64,000 nucleotides of DNA from Dreissena polymorpha (lineage: Eukaryota > Mollusca > Bivalvia > Myida > Dreissenidae), in contig NC_068363.1 in NCBI RefSeq assembly GCF_020536995.1, positions 4,342,094 to 4,406,093 of the forward strand. The letters are read 5' to 3'. The notes beneath the pieces are model-generated. The model made no database searches and had not been told where the DNA came from. It saw only the letters and a list, made by a program, of their open reading frames with translations. A program made the position numbers and the translations under genes. Positions 44,851-55,179 of this stretch are shown one piece after another. Position 1 is the stretch's first letter; every line of letters begins with the position of its first letter.

Positions 44851-46504
44851 GGTGTAAGCAATGTTCATGGAAGAAAAATGTTAGAAAAAAGTTTCTAAAT
44901 GAACAATTGTAAGAATTACGAATAACTTTATTTAATATCTATTTCGTCTGCCCCGAATCAGGGAAGGCTTGGAAAAGGACAACAGTTTCCCCTGTGATTT
45001 TAAAGTGCAGTATTACAAAAGCCTTTTTGCGTTGCAAATAGACTAAAAACTGCACAAGTTCTGGTTCAAATCTGCCCTGATACACTACACGACCCGTGAT
45101 TTTGCCTAATTTGCGAAGTCAAGGCGGGCATTTTGCTTTTTGGGTGGAAAATCACCGCGATTTCACGTGACTCTTCACTCCGACGTCGCGCGAGAGCAAG
45201 ATAATCTTCGCGCTAAATCCCCTCAATGTTGTGGATGATTTGCTGCGATTCTGCGACAACGATGACTCGCCAATTCATGAATAGATACCGAATTCGTATC
45301 GATAACTTTATACATGTACATAACGCTTCTAATGTTCACAATTATCCGATAATCCAACATCAAACAAATAATCTTGAACATTTATGTCGGTAAATATGTT
45401 TGAGAATTTCATTAAAACAACCATTTGACTACGCCATTTTTCAGAAGTGTAAAGAGTACAGCGCATAATGTGGGACACAGCTTTCATTGGACAAACGTAT
45501 TTAAATTTAGATTGATACAATACGATCTTACAAAAAAAACGTTTTATTGCGTCATACGCCTTCATGTAAAAAACGTTTTCTTTCTGGAAATTGTGCTATT
45601 AATGCATAATATTATCAAAACATTTTTTTTCACACATAAAGCGTTGTAACAAATTAATATACAATTCAAAACAAATATACCATAAGTATAAATGTTCCGT
45701 TAAATTCCCAAATGAGAATAAAAGTAATAATCCAAAACACACTTCCGATGTTTTATGTTAACATGACGTTTACAAATGCTTTAAATATAGTCATCATATA
45801 TATTTCCCGACAAAAGAGCACGAAAATTATGCGGCAATGTACAAGGTCAAGGTATACGAGTGTGCAAGTATTGATTTTTTATACAAACTGTGTAGCGCAG
45901 AGAACATTGAATTCTGTTGTTTTCGGTTAAATGTTTCTTTGGTATTTTAAAACAGTTATATCGCCAACAATTTGATATTTCTTTTAAAGTCAATTCAAAT
46001 CAAACACGCCGTAATTAGTATCATTACTGATAGAAGTAAAACATAATACCTTGACTTGTATAATTTTTTTGTTGTGAGAGACCATCTGAGTAAACGTCGA
46101 AAAATATATCCAAACTGTTATTTTTTGTCAATGCCCTTTGATCCATTATCACACTTAATTGGCAGCGCCATCCTGTTGTTTCTGTGATTGTCACATCTTT
46201 TCACAGTTTGAACACGTACAAAGAGTGCCAATTAGACACTTGAACAAACACTATCACCCGCTGGACAGTACACACTAAATAATCAATGTTGAGGGTTTTT
46301 TTGTTTTTGGCGTGAAAAACCCAGAGAAATGCATGTGCATTATACATCATCATAAATTTATTGAACTCTGCGAACGCTAAGTGCTACGTTGATATACTCG
46401 TGTTTTTTTCAGCAAAACAAACACAATGTTTAACTGCTTTAATATATAGGCAATGATGTAATAACAACAAATTATTTACAGGGCTTTTTTTCCTGACTTT
46501 GTGA

Positions 46505-46665
46505 AGCGGCCCTGGCCCCTCACTTTGTGAAAAAATGAGTCGCGAACTTGTCAAATTGTGAAAAATTGAGTCGCGAACTTTTCAAAATTGTGAAAAATTG
46601 AGTCGCGAACTTCTTAAAATTGTGAAAAAACGAGTCGCGAACTTCTTTAAATTGTGAAATTCAAA
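46505..46665 (+). repeat. About 37-bp subterminal tandem repeat
   Basis: Four to five units of attgtgaaaaattgagtcgc plus gaacttcttaa. The other end carries the related aaaattgtgaatgccg, so this looks like a subterminal transposase-binding repeat. Confidence 0.8.
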
Positions 46666-46929
46666 GTTCAATGCATTAGCATTGCTAAAGCATGTTAAAC
46701 ACTTGAATATTATCAAAATTTCCTTAAATAATGCAATAAAGGCATATTTTCCTTCTATGAATACTGTATTTGATACAATAACACACATATACATATATCT
46801 GATTTGCAAAAAATTATTCATGTACCAAATGCAACTAAAATACCTGGTCCCAACAATTCTTTACCACAGGAATAACATTTATAAACATAGAACATTTCAA
46901 GGGCACATAACTCAGACATGTTCTGGACT

Positions 46930-47084
46930 TTACAGCTTTAGAACTCTGTTCTTTTTACTCTTGAAAATGTCAATAATTCTGTCAAAATCTGAAGAGGAAA
47001 ATTCCTTCTTCATGATAATTTCATGTTCTGTGAGCCTGACCCTCGCCAGTGTATGATGATCTCCCTGGGAGGTTGTCATTTGAT
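46930..47084 (-). CDS. Terminal exon-like block captured in or belonging to a transposon
   Basis: On the minus strand, cctaatgtttcag at 47097-47085 is a plausible acceptor. It is followed by about 50 codons ending LKL and a TAA at 46932-46930. The peptide is hydrophilic and helix-prone (QMTTSQGDHHTLARVRLTEH, then IIMKKEFSSSDFDRIIDIF, then SKKNRVLKL). Base composition is richer in GC than its surroundings, which supports real coding sequence. It lies wholly inside the TIR element at 46479-47903. It is either the last exon of the element's own transposase or a captured host exon. No family is recognised, no second exon was found inside the element, and about 230 bp of AT-rich 3' sequence follows. 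Confidence 0.45.
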
Positions 47085-48962
47085 CTGAAACATTAGGTAT
47101 ACATTGAAAAACAGTACTTTTGTAAGAATGTAAACAAGTTATTTTATTTTTCACATTTTTTCACAAAGCATAAATAGACTACATACAAAGTTTGAATCAT
47201 GAATATGTGTCATGAATATGCATTTAAATGAAAAAAATATATATGAAAAAACCACATTATTACATGTACTTTAACCAAGATTTCCAATCGTAAACAGATA
47301 CGAATAACAAGTCTCGGTCATCATTACTAGGGGACGTTTTGATTAGGGGCCGTTTTGACTAGCTTCCATCAATACATAAGCCGCGGCAGATACTTTCACT
47401 TTTATCAAATGACTTTCCTTATAATGTTATCAATGTGCATGTTTTCAAATCTTACCCTTCTGTAGAAAGCTTTTGTTTCTTTACTGTTATCCCAAATTTA
47501 AATAAATCGGGATTATTTTGCGTTTTTTTTTTTAATTTTCTTCGTGTAGTAGAGAGCGTTCGGCGTCGCCATTTTTATAGTGACGTTGCTGGGCAGAGCT
47601 TTTACTATTTACGCCGGTTTCACCGGTTACACACACACTTTAAAATCGATTAAAACAAACAAACATCGGTAAAAGCGAGTCGACAGTTTTTCGCGAATTC
47701 GGAATTAAAAACGAGGTTATGAAACTTATATTTCTGTTCCGAAATGGCCGTTTTTGACAGTTTTGAGCACAAAAAGTCCGTTTTTCACGATTTAAAACTG
47801 CCGTTTTTGTAAATATTCACGGCCATGTCAGGTTTGTGAATTGGCCGTGTCAAAATTGTGAATGCCGTCCACGGCCAATCGCAAAGAATGAAAAAAAGCC
47901 CTGATTTACCACGATGTCATAATAACATGTACTTAAAAATAGAACAGTATATGTATTTCCGATTCCGGCTTATCAAGCATTGTGAATGTATGTACAACGC
48001 TCGGAAAGTAACGCGAGTAACACGAGTTATCCGCATTGGAGCCTGAAACAGAATTTTAAATAAGTATAGCATATTTAGTCCAAATAATGAGATGTAATCT
48101 ACCGATTACATTTAACCTTTAAATGAAAGTGTAACTTAAACATTTCCCGTTCTTAAGGCGCGAATATTTTGCTAAACTCTGTTAACAACAGGGGCACACG
48201 TTATAATTCTAATGAAATGCAAAAATAAGTATTAACATAATTAATAACATCAATTAACACACACGGTAAGATCAAAGTTTAAATGGAAAACTTATATCAT
48301 ATTTCTCGTAAATTACCAAATTATTAGTTTCGTCGAAATCAAATACCATGTAGAGAAACTTAGGTATTTATAACCGACCAATGACAAAACACTATGCAAC
48401 TTTCAATTTACACAGTGCTACGCTACATGTATATTGCAACAATATGGAATTTGAACAGTGGTATTGTATTCGGGCCTGGAATATAATTGATTGTAAGTTT
48501 TAATAAACATTCTGCTAATGCAATTAGTTAAATAATGTTTACATGTTATGTTAAATAATTATTGCATGATCATTGTTCTGCGCTGTTATATTAATTTGGA
48601 GCCGTTAAAGCTTCCGACATTACTTCATCACATTCATGTCGGAACGGGAGTATTTTAGCTAATACGCCCATTGCATACAACAACAACAAAAGCTTTATTA
48701 TTGCAATGTATAATGTAAGTGTATACATATATGTTACATGTTCATGTAATGTAGTGTAACCCTTAATGTAAATCTCTTAAAAAGGTGAACCACGGCGGTT
48801 CGCGGTGATTCGCGCTGATTGCGTAACAGCGAGATACATCGCGCGACGGTCGCCGAGACATCACCCAAATTTTCTTGTCGCTCGGAATCACCGCAATTTG
48901 TCACTTTGCATCGAATGCGGTGATGCGAGAATCGCGGCAAAAATCACGGGTCGCGTAGTGTA

Positions 48963-49233
48963 TTTTCATACAGGTTAGAATAAATGAGATTTTCAGTTTA
49001 GAAAATGGACGGGTAAGGCTAACATAACCATTTTACTGTTTGGTTTTCATTCATATCATTGTATTTAATAACAATTTTCCAAAAAAATAATTGATTTTAA
49101 CTTAAAAATATTTCCCAACTTGGGGTAAATTGACGCTTGAATTTCCAATTTCAAGGGTATAGGTCATGTTGCCAAAGTGGTGAAATTCAGCCCTGATGTT
49201 GTATTGTTGAAATGTTTAAATCTGAATATTTGT
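48963..49233. other. Non-coding stretch, nothing recognised
   Basis: AT-rich, no feature. Confidence 0.5.
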
Positions 49234-49234
49234 A

Positions 49235-49474
49235 TGTCCCCAAGTCCTTACTGGGGGACATATTGTTTTTGCCCTGTCTGTTGGTTGTTAGTTTGCATCA
49301 AACTTTAACATTGGCCATAACTTTTGCAATATTGACGATCGCAACTTGATAATTGGCATGCATGTGTATCTCATGGAGCTGCACATTTTGAGTGGTAAAG
49401 GTCAAGGTCGTTCTTCAAGGTCAAAGTAAAATACCCACTGGGGGCAAAGTGTTTCACACAACACATCTTGTTGA
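49235..49474 (+). mobile_element. GTCCCC-hairpin element, single unit
   Basis: It starts TATGTCCCCAAGTCC, closing to TGGGGGACATATTG, then cctgtctgttgg. One body unit follows (ggcatgcatgtgtatctcat, gagctgcacattttgag, aaggtcaaggtc). It ends gtgtttcacacaac, then acatcttgtt. Confidence 0.85.
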
Positions 49475-49609
49475 TCTGAAGTTTAAAAGTCTTTGAATAC
49501 TGTTAAATTGAAGTTATGTGAATTGAATATCATGAAATTTTATTTTATGTCTAAATGAACTGTGATCCATAAATGGAAAAATTCTGGCATCTCACATTCA
49601 CAGTTCTTG

Positions 49610-49998
49610 AACATGCTCTAATTTAGGCATGAAGGTCCATGAATAACCTATGGAAAGGTCATGAACATTCCTCAGAAATCCCCACAAAGTGCATGAATAT
49701 TTTATAAACAGTTCATGAACAAATTCATGAAAAGTAATCATACAGTTCTTGAATTATTAATGAATGATTCATGAACTGAAAATGTGACTCCCATGATCTT
49801 TTCATTTCAGGAACTGTTCATGAACATGAGAACTTCATGAACTTAGAATATTCAAGAATTGTGTTCATGAATGTTCTTAAGTTTATGAACTTTTCATGTT
49901 AATCAATAATTCATGTAATGACAAGATCATGAATAGTATCATTTTCAGTTCATAAATCATTCATGAATATAATGAACTGTATGATGAATGTTCATTAA
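49610..49998. repeat. TTCATGAA-rich imperfect palindrome
   Basis: TTCATGAA or one-off variants recur more than ten times. The left half (49730-49830: atcatacagttc, atgaatgattcatgaactga, aaatg) is repeated inverted at 49900-49990 (cattttcagttcat, aaatcattcatga, gaactgtatgat). The block could fold into a long hairpin with many short internal ones. No coding sequence or clear target duplication. Confidence 0.8.
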
Positions 49999-50004
49999 CT
50001 TTCA

Positions 50005-50404
50005 GACCTGTTACTTCTACGGATTCGCCGTAGTTACTACGGATTATTTGGCTTAACTACGCACTACGGTTTTGTACTGAAAAACTACGGATCCATGGAT
50101 CAAAATGGTCAAATTTCAGATTTTAATTGTACTTTCGCTTATTTTCGGTCTTAACGGGTATTTATCAATCATAATCATTATGGCGCTTGCGAAGTAAAAA
50201 ACGTTGAAATTCAAGCCTCCCGGGGAACGGTGCTGATCGAGCATGTCGAGTCGTCACCAACGACTTGCGTATTGGTTCGCAATTTAGCGGCCGAATATAT
50301 ACGATTTTACGTTGCTATCCAGTATACACATCTCTCTTTCTATTTTCGGAGAATACCGACGATAGTCGATGTATCGGGATTGAGCACGCCTGTTTTTACA
50401 CAAC
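50005..50404 (+). repeat. Dispersed repeat Y, longest copy, cut by the assembly gap
   Basis: It begins with repeated ctacggat words. The block gtgctgatcgagcatgtcga, gtcgtcaccaacgacttgcg and gttgctatccagta matches 17068-17160. Then ataccgacgatagtcgatgt, atcgggattgag and cctgtttttacacaac match 29024-29080. The gap begins where the other copy shows the YY1-type word. Confidence 0.6.
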
Positions 50405-50504
50405 NNNNNNNNNNNNNNNNNNNNNNNNNNNNNNNNNNNNNNNNNNNNNNNNNNNNNNNNNNNNNNNNNNNNNNNNNNNNNNNNNNNNNNNNNNNNNNNN
50501 NNNN
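50405..50504. other. Assembly gap, 100 N
   Basis: Exactly 100 N, the usual convention for a gap of unknown length. The left flank is repeat Y and the right flank is the AGCTCACC-family repeat, so real sequence is missing. Confidence 1.
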
Positions 50505-51345
50505 CCAAGGGGCGGGGCATTTTTCCTAATAGGCTATAAATGGCTATAGTAAAATCTTGTTAACACCCTAGAGCCACATTTATTGTCGGGATCTCATGAA
50601 ACATGGTCAGAGATTCTCCCAATAATATCTTGGACGAGTTTAAAAATGATGCTGATTGGTTGAAAAACATGGCTGCCAGGGGGCAGAGCATTTTTCCTTC
50701 TATGGCTATAGTAAAACCTTGTTAACATTCTAGAGGCCACATTTATTGTCTGATCTTTATGAAACTTGGTCAGAAGTTTGTCCCAATGATGTCGAAATGA
50801 GTTCGAAAATGGGTATGGTTGCTATAAAAACATGGCCACCAGGGGGCGGGGCATTTTTCCTTATAGGGCTTTAGTAAAACTTGTAACACTTTAGAGGCCA
50901 CATTTATTGTCAAGCTTCATGAATTTGGTCAGAAGATTGGTCTCAATGATATCTTGAAAGAGTTTGAAAATGGGTACATTTGCTTGGAAAACACGACTCC
51001 AGGGGCGGGGCATTTTTTTCATTATTAGGGCTATAGTAAAGTCTTGTTAACACTTTAGAGGCCACTTTTATTTCGCGATGTCATGAAAAATGGTCAGAAG
51101 ATTCATCCCAATAATATCTTGGACGAGTTCAACATGATGCTGATTGGTTGAAAACATGGCTGCCAGTGGCTCTGCATTTTTTCTTTTATGGCTATATAGT
51201 AAAACCTGGTAACACTCTAGAGGCCACATTTTATTGTCTGGATCATCATGACACTTTGTCCGAAGATTTGTCCAATGATATCTTGGATGAGGTCAAAAAT
51301 GTGTACAAATACGTACAGGACTTTAATGATAAACACTAGTCTGGC
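50505..51345 (+). mobile_element. AGCTCACC-family tandem units (5' part lost in the gap)
   Basis: Five to six diverged units of about 150-165 bp carry ggggcggggcatttttcct, taaaaccttgttaacac, tagaggccacatttattgtc, catgaaacttggtcagaag and aatatcttggacgagtt. Neither end is preserved. Confidence 0.8.
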
Positions 51346-51500
51346 CAATGTCGTCTTACAAGCTGGTATATACACTCACTGCTAGGAGCAGAATCATTTT
51401 GTCATTCTGTTGCAGACAGGCAGTGGTGATCGTTCTAAGCAAATTGAGGTTGCGGTTCTTTCCGTAGCTAAGGCTTCTAAGCACACACTGATTTGCAAAA
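51320..51500 (+). repeat. Dispersed repeat, partner of 44620-44850
   Basis: Landmarks are listed under 44620. It includes a fair acceptor-like tcattctgttgcag followed by an open frame, but the partner copy lacks an open frame there, so no exon is called. Confidence 0.5.
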
Positions 51501-52073
51501 TATGCTCTGTAAATTCTAAATGCGACCAACTAAAAACAAACCCTTTGCCAACTTCTAGGTCAAAGGTTAAGTTTGAACATCATGATTCCTTTTAAATGGC
51601 AAATGATATTCGCGTACGATCTTACAACTGTAAATCCCTATTCCCAACTCGGCATTTTCATCAAAGGGCATGAAGGGTGTCCAAGGTTGACAGGTTGGAA
51701 TCTTTGAATGGCAGGGTGCTGCCCCCTTCCATTCATGACAAGCTGGAGCACTGTTTTGATGGTGTTTCACTTGTAACACACCAAGCAGTATGACCCATTA
51801 TATTTATCAACATGGCTAAATGAGGCCAAAATAATTGTTAAATGCCCTTTGTTTATTTCCAAAGACATGGATGGATCATCTTTGTCTCTGAATATATTAT
51901 AAATACTCGTGTTGTTGATTTTGTCCTGTTTGCTTATTGCAGGAAAACTGTTAACGCATTATGTTGTGAAGACTCTGTAATTAGACAGCTAGCAGTATTA
52001 TGATTATCAAATATTAAAATTTGACTTAACAATATAGCGCTTCAAATTATATAAGACTTTATTTTTGTTTCAG
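51501..52073. other. Probable intron, nothing firm
   Basis: A minus-strand frame at 51567-51779 and a plus-strand acceptor-like ttgcttattgcag near 51943 were considered but not supported. This is presumably the intron upstream of the exon at 52074. Confidence 0.4.
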
Positions 52074-52120
52074 ATATTTCAGTTTCCCCTCACAACAATT
52101 TGCATCAAACCTCTTGTCTG
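52074..52120 (+). CDS. Internal exon of an unknown gene (penultimate exon)
   Basis: Bounded by a strong acceptor (atttttgtttcag, 52061-52073) and a strong donor (CTG|GTAAGA, 52121 on). The 47 bases are read starting with one base that completes a codon: YFSFPSQQFASNLLS, then G, the first base of a split codon. That phase fits the exon at 54774, whose first two bases complete a Val codon and continue in the only long open frame. Matching phase across a 2.65-kb intron is the main support. A second AG nine bases inside (atatttcag) could be the real start without changing the frame. The family is not recognised and the upstream exons were not found. Confidence 0.55.
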
Positions 52121-52164
52121 GTAAGAAATTTCATTGAAAACCAACTGCTGGTAATACTATCTTT

Positions 52165-52470
52165 TTGGTAATGGGGGCTATATAGGAACCACTTTGTCGG
52201 TCCGTCAGTCTGTCCGAAATTTCATCAGATCTTCACCCAAACTTGGTCACAAATTGTATCTAGAGGATGTATAGGTCAAGTTTGAATATGGATCATGCCC
52301 GGTCAGAAACTAGGTCATGGGGTCACTTATTGTGTTTTAAACCTGAAGTTTTGTCTGGGCCATAACTTTGTCATTTATTCATACAGTATTTTAAATGATG
52401 GAACAGTTCATAATGATTTCAAGACATCTTCTGATCCCTGGAGATAAACTAGGGATTGATCTGTCTGTAT
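52165..52470 (+). mobile_element. Fragment of the ATACCCCCAC-type repeat family
   Basis: ggtccgtcagtctgtccg, then tcatcagatcttcaccc, aacttggtcacaa, gtatctagaggatgt, ataggtcaagtttgaatatg and ctaggtcatggggtcactta match 57270-57450. The 5' hairpin is decayed. Confidence 0.65.
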
Positions 52471-52540
52471 ATAACAGTTCAGAGACTTCCAATCTAGCGT
52501 GAGAAGATGTAATGATAATGTTAAATGGAAATTACATATA

Positions 52541-53015
52541 ACCATACATGACCGGGACTTTTGCCGATTTTCCGGGACATGTATAAAATGTAGCGATATT
52601 TATAGACATATGCATTTTTGGTACGTTTTGTTTTGTTTCGCATCGTTAATTGCAAAAGTTCGAAAGCCTATCCGAAATATACTTGATCTATTAACGTCAA
52701 ATTAAACATTACTAGTTCCTTTACTAGATACAGGCCATGTGTTTTCAGTGTAATCGTTCTAAACATAGATGGTGACGTCACTGCGTTATTGTTATTAAGA
52801 CCGGTGTGTAACGCGGTGTTGTTGATACGCCTTTATTCATTTATAACATTTATATAATAGCGTAGCGTAGTCTGCCTATTCGGGTAGGCATTGTCATGGA
52901 GACGCTGCATATATACACAGATTCGAGGTGCAGTTAAGCCTAAGATAAGGTACATGTATATATGGATTTTGTAAATTTGGGGACATTTGACAGAAATCCG
53001 GGACGTATGGCATGT
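52541..53015. mobile_element. Possible TIR element with CATAC..CCGGGAC ends
   Basis: The left end ccatacatgaccgggac and the inverse of the right end, ccatacgtcccgga, share a degenerate motif, and tccgggaca-type words recur inside. Both flanks read atataaca(g)tt. The similarity is imperfect, so confidence is limited. Confidence 0.4.
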
Positions 53016-53071
53016 ATGATATAACAGTTCATACAGTTTAAGAAATACAATACATTTTATACAATGTCGTT

Positions 53072-53340
53072 TTTTATGCCCCCCGAACCAGCGATTTTGA
53101 GGGCATATTAAAATCGCTCTGTCCTTTAGTTTGTTAGTCCATCGTCCGTCTGTAAGTTAGTAAGTCCGTCTGTCAGTCCGTCCGGATTATTTTCCGTTCA
53201 ATAAGTCAAGCAATTGTCATCAGATCTTCACCAAACTTCATGAAAATGTGTAAGGCAATAACATCTAGGTCAAGTTAGAAAATGGACCAAATAGACCCAG
53301 ACACCCCTGAGTTATGGCCCTTGAATCATAGTAAAATAGG
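53072..53340 (+). mobile_element. GCCCCCCGAACC-hairpin repeat fragment
   Basis: It starts TTTTTATGCCCCCCGAACC, closing imperfectly to gagggcatatt. Then gtccgtctgtcagtccgtcc, cagatcttcaccaaacttc, aggtcaagttagaaaatgg and ctgagttatggcccttga. The 3' end is missing. Confidence 0.7.
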
Positions 53341-53345
53341 GTTTT

Positions 53346-53700
53346 TTAGCTCGACTATTATATATGAAATATATATAGTGGAGCTTTCCTACTCTCCCCG
53401 GGGTTCCAGTGTCCGTGAGCGTTGGAATGAACTATAGTGGGGGACATATTGTTTTTGCCCTGTCTGTTGGTCTGTCTGTTGGTTTGTTTGCTCCAACTTT
53501 AATATTTTGCCATAACTTTTGCAATATTGAAGAAAGCAACTTCATATTTGGAATGCATGTGTATCTCATGGAGCTGCACATTTTGAGTGGTGAAAGGTCA
53601 AGGTCATCCTTCAAGGTCAAAGGTCAAAATATACCTAGAAAGGTGCAGATTTGCTTCAGTTTTGTGTTTAGGTTCATTTTATTCCTAAAATATCACAGCT
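53346..53700 (+). mobile_element. Chimera: GTCCCC element inside an AGCTCGACTATT element
   Basis: The outer element starts ttagctcgactattatatat and closes at atatatagtggagct. The GTCCCC family begins abruptly at about 53430 (tagtgggggacatattg) and runs through one unit with AGGTCAAAGGTCA. At about 53640 the text returns to gttttgtgtttaggttcatt, ttattcctaaaatatcacag, the body of the 26818 family. This is insertion of one element into another, with the inner 3' end lost. Confidence 0.7.
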
Positions 53701-53984
53701 ATTACACTATGCCTCCAAACAATATACGAAGCTTTACCCAAACCAAGACACTCTTGATGTTAGTAATGGTAGGTGAACGTAAGAATTAAATGCTGGCAAT
53801 TCACATGAAATTGACATGAGGGTTTATTAATTATCCATGGTCCTGACCCCTTTAATATCTGAAATCCCTGTTTGTGCATATAACATAATGAGAACACCCT
53901 TTGGGCGACCCTAACTTTGTATTTCAATCAGTTTCTTGTTTTGACCATTATTTTTACATTATTATCAAAACTTGTTAGTTTCCT

Positions 53985-54368
53985 ACCCTTGAAAAAGGAG
54001 AGGGACTTACGGTTTGCGCTCTGTGTCTGTCAGTCTGACACTTTTCTGGATCCTTCGATAACTTTAAAATTCTTCACCCATTTACTTCAAATTAATACTG
54101 AACCTCTCTTATGGCAATACGGTCAATCTCAACTATGTATGGCCCCATTACCAACCCTGGGGTGCCCCTGCCACATAGGCCACGCCCACCCAAAATTGCC
54201 TTTTACTATAATTTCTTCATTTCTACACCGATTCACTTCTAATTGAAACTGAACTTCTCTTATGACAATACGGTCAACTATGCATGGCCCCATTACCAAC
54301 CCTGGGGCGCCCCTGGGTCAAACATGCGGCGTGGGGATGTGCGTCGGTCTCTGCCGCGCCATTTCTAG
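53985..54368 (-). mobile_element. Two joined fragments: GGGACTTACGG-type (plus) and TATCCCCACGC-type (minus)
   Basis: 53995-54100 has agggacttacggtttgcgct, ctgtgtctgtcagtctg and ggatccttcgataact. From 54100 the text is the reverse complement of the 150-bp unit of 19454-21693, about 1.7 units. It finishes with gcgtggggatgtgcgtcgg, tctctgccgcgccatttcta, the 3' end of that family. The 5' hairpin is missing. Confidence 0.75.
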
Positions 54369-54773
54369 TCAACATTGGAAACATTGGCATCTTAAAGGAA
54401 TAAATTATGTATGAGCCCAAATTTTGCAGAACTATGGCCCTTGCTCATTTTTGTTTAGCTCCTCAGCTGAAATCATCATCTAGCAGTCACAATAGTTGAG
54501 TGGTTGGAGAGGCATGCATTGCGTCCTACTACTGCTCAGACTATATCATGGTAATGCCTTATCCAAATAACACAAGTATTCACCATGTGCAAATGTCTTG
54601 TTGTCTGTATAACTCTCTCTATTAGCTCAAAGTAAAAAGCATTTGAATTTGCACACTTTGGTATTTTAGTTTAATTTTGTTTGGACATTACAATTGTTTT
54701 GAAACTAAAGATTAGTGTTGGGGCATAACACTTGTCTTTAAAATGTTTATTTGTGATTATTATTTTTTTTCAG

Positions 54774-54841
54774 TTTGGCAGACAAAACATGCTGATCAAA
54801 AAGAATGTGTACCACAGGGGCCAGTGTTTCCATTTGAGTGA
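54774..54841 (+). CDS. Terminal exon of the same unknown plus-strand gene
   Basis: A strong acceptor (tatttttttttcag) is followed by 68 bases that end in TGA at 54839-54841. Read in the phase left by the exon at 52120, the protein continues VWQTKHADQKECVPQGPVFP, then FE and stop. The peptide is varied and hydrophilic with two prolines near the C-terminus and looks like true coding sequence. The other two frames either stop early or read less plausibly. A short AT-rich 3' UTR with AATAAA follows, which strengthens the call. I do not recognise the protein; the end is too short for family assignment. Confidence 0.6.
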
Positions 54842-55022
54842 TTGACAAGAAGAAGAAGAGATGAGAAATGTTATCATCATATTTTAGTCCCTACATTTAT
54901 AGTGTACAGCTCAATGTATTGAACCGGTGTTATAGAATATAATTGTGATACATGCGAACATTATAACATTATGTATAAGATGATATTTCAAAAGCAATAA
55001 GAAATAAAAAAGTATAAAAAGG
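54842..55022 (+). terminator. 3' UTR and polyadenylation signal
   Basis: About 180 bp after the stop at 54839, with AATAAG at 54997 and AATAAA at 55003-55008. Cleavage is probably shortly after 55020. No element interrupts it. Confidence 0.55.
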
Positions 55023-55179
55023 TCAAAACAGTAAACCTTGTGTTGACAGTGGACAGGTTTAAAGTGGAAGTGACTAGTTAACTGTTGATCATAAGCTGCA
55101 CTGATGGAAAAAATAGTGGGAAATTACTATCTAGAAAACTGTTTAACGTACGACAACAGTTGTGGAACTTCATAAATGA

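Larger units (their letters stand above)
46479..47903. mobile_element. CAGGGCTTTTTTTC-TIR DNA transposon nested in copy 3
   Basis: The ends are CAGGGCTTTTTTTC and its exact inverse. The 5-bp duplication attta lies at 46474-46478 and 47904-47908, and copies 1 and 2 give the empty site. The length is 1425 bp. It contains a 5' minisatellite (46505-46665) and, on the minus strand, an exon-like block (46930-47084). CAGGG ends with a 5-bp duplication are compatible with a hAT5-type lineage. Confidence 0.85.
45083..48960. mobile_element. CACTACG-TIR DNA transposon, copy 3 (carries a nested transposon)
   Basis: The left end is CACTACACGACCCGTGA and the right end tcacgggtcgcgtagtg. TA lies outside each end (45081-45082 and 48961-48962). 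Removing 46479-47903 leaves about 2.45 kb collinear with copies 1 and 2. No transposase is visible. Confidence 0.85.
52121..54773 (+). other. Intron filled with element fragments
   Basis: From gtaaga to tttttttttcag. It holds pieces of at least five repeat families (listed separately at 52165, 52541, 53072, 53346 and 53985). The stretch 54370-54773 has no recognised feature. Confidence 0.5.

Noticed and set aside
46682-47056. 124-codon plus-strand frame
   Set aside because: It is antisense to the better-supported minus-strand exon-like block and has no coding-like composition.
50230-50549. Frames crossing the gap
   Set aside because: They depend on 100 N and have no meaning.
51410-51595. 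Exon after ttctgttgcag
   Set aside because: The region is a dispersed repeat; the related copy at 44620-44850 has stops in the same place and the donor is weak.
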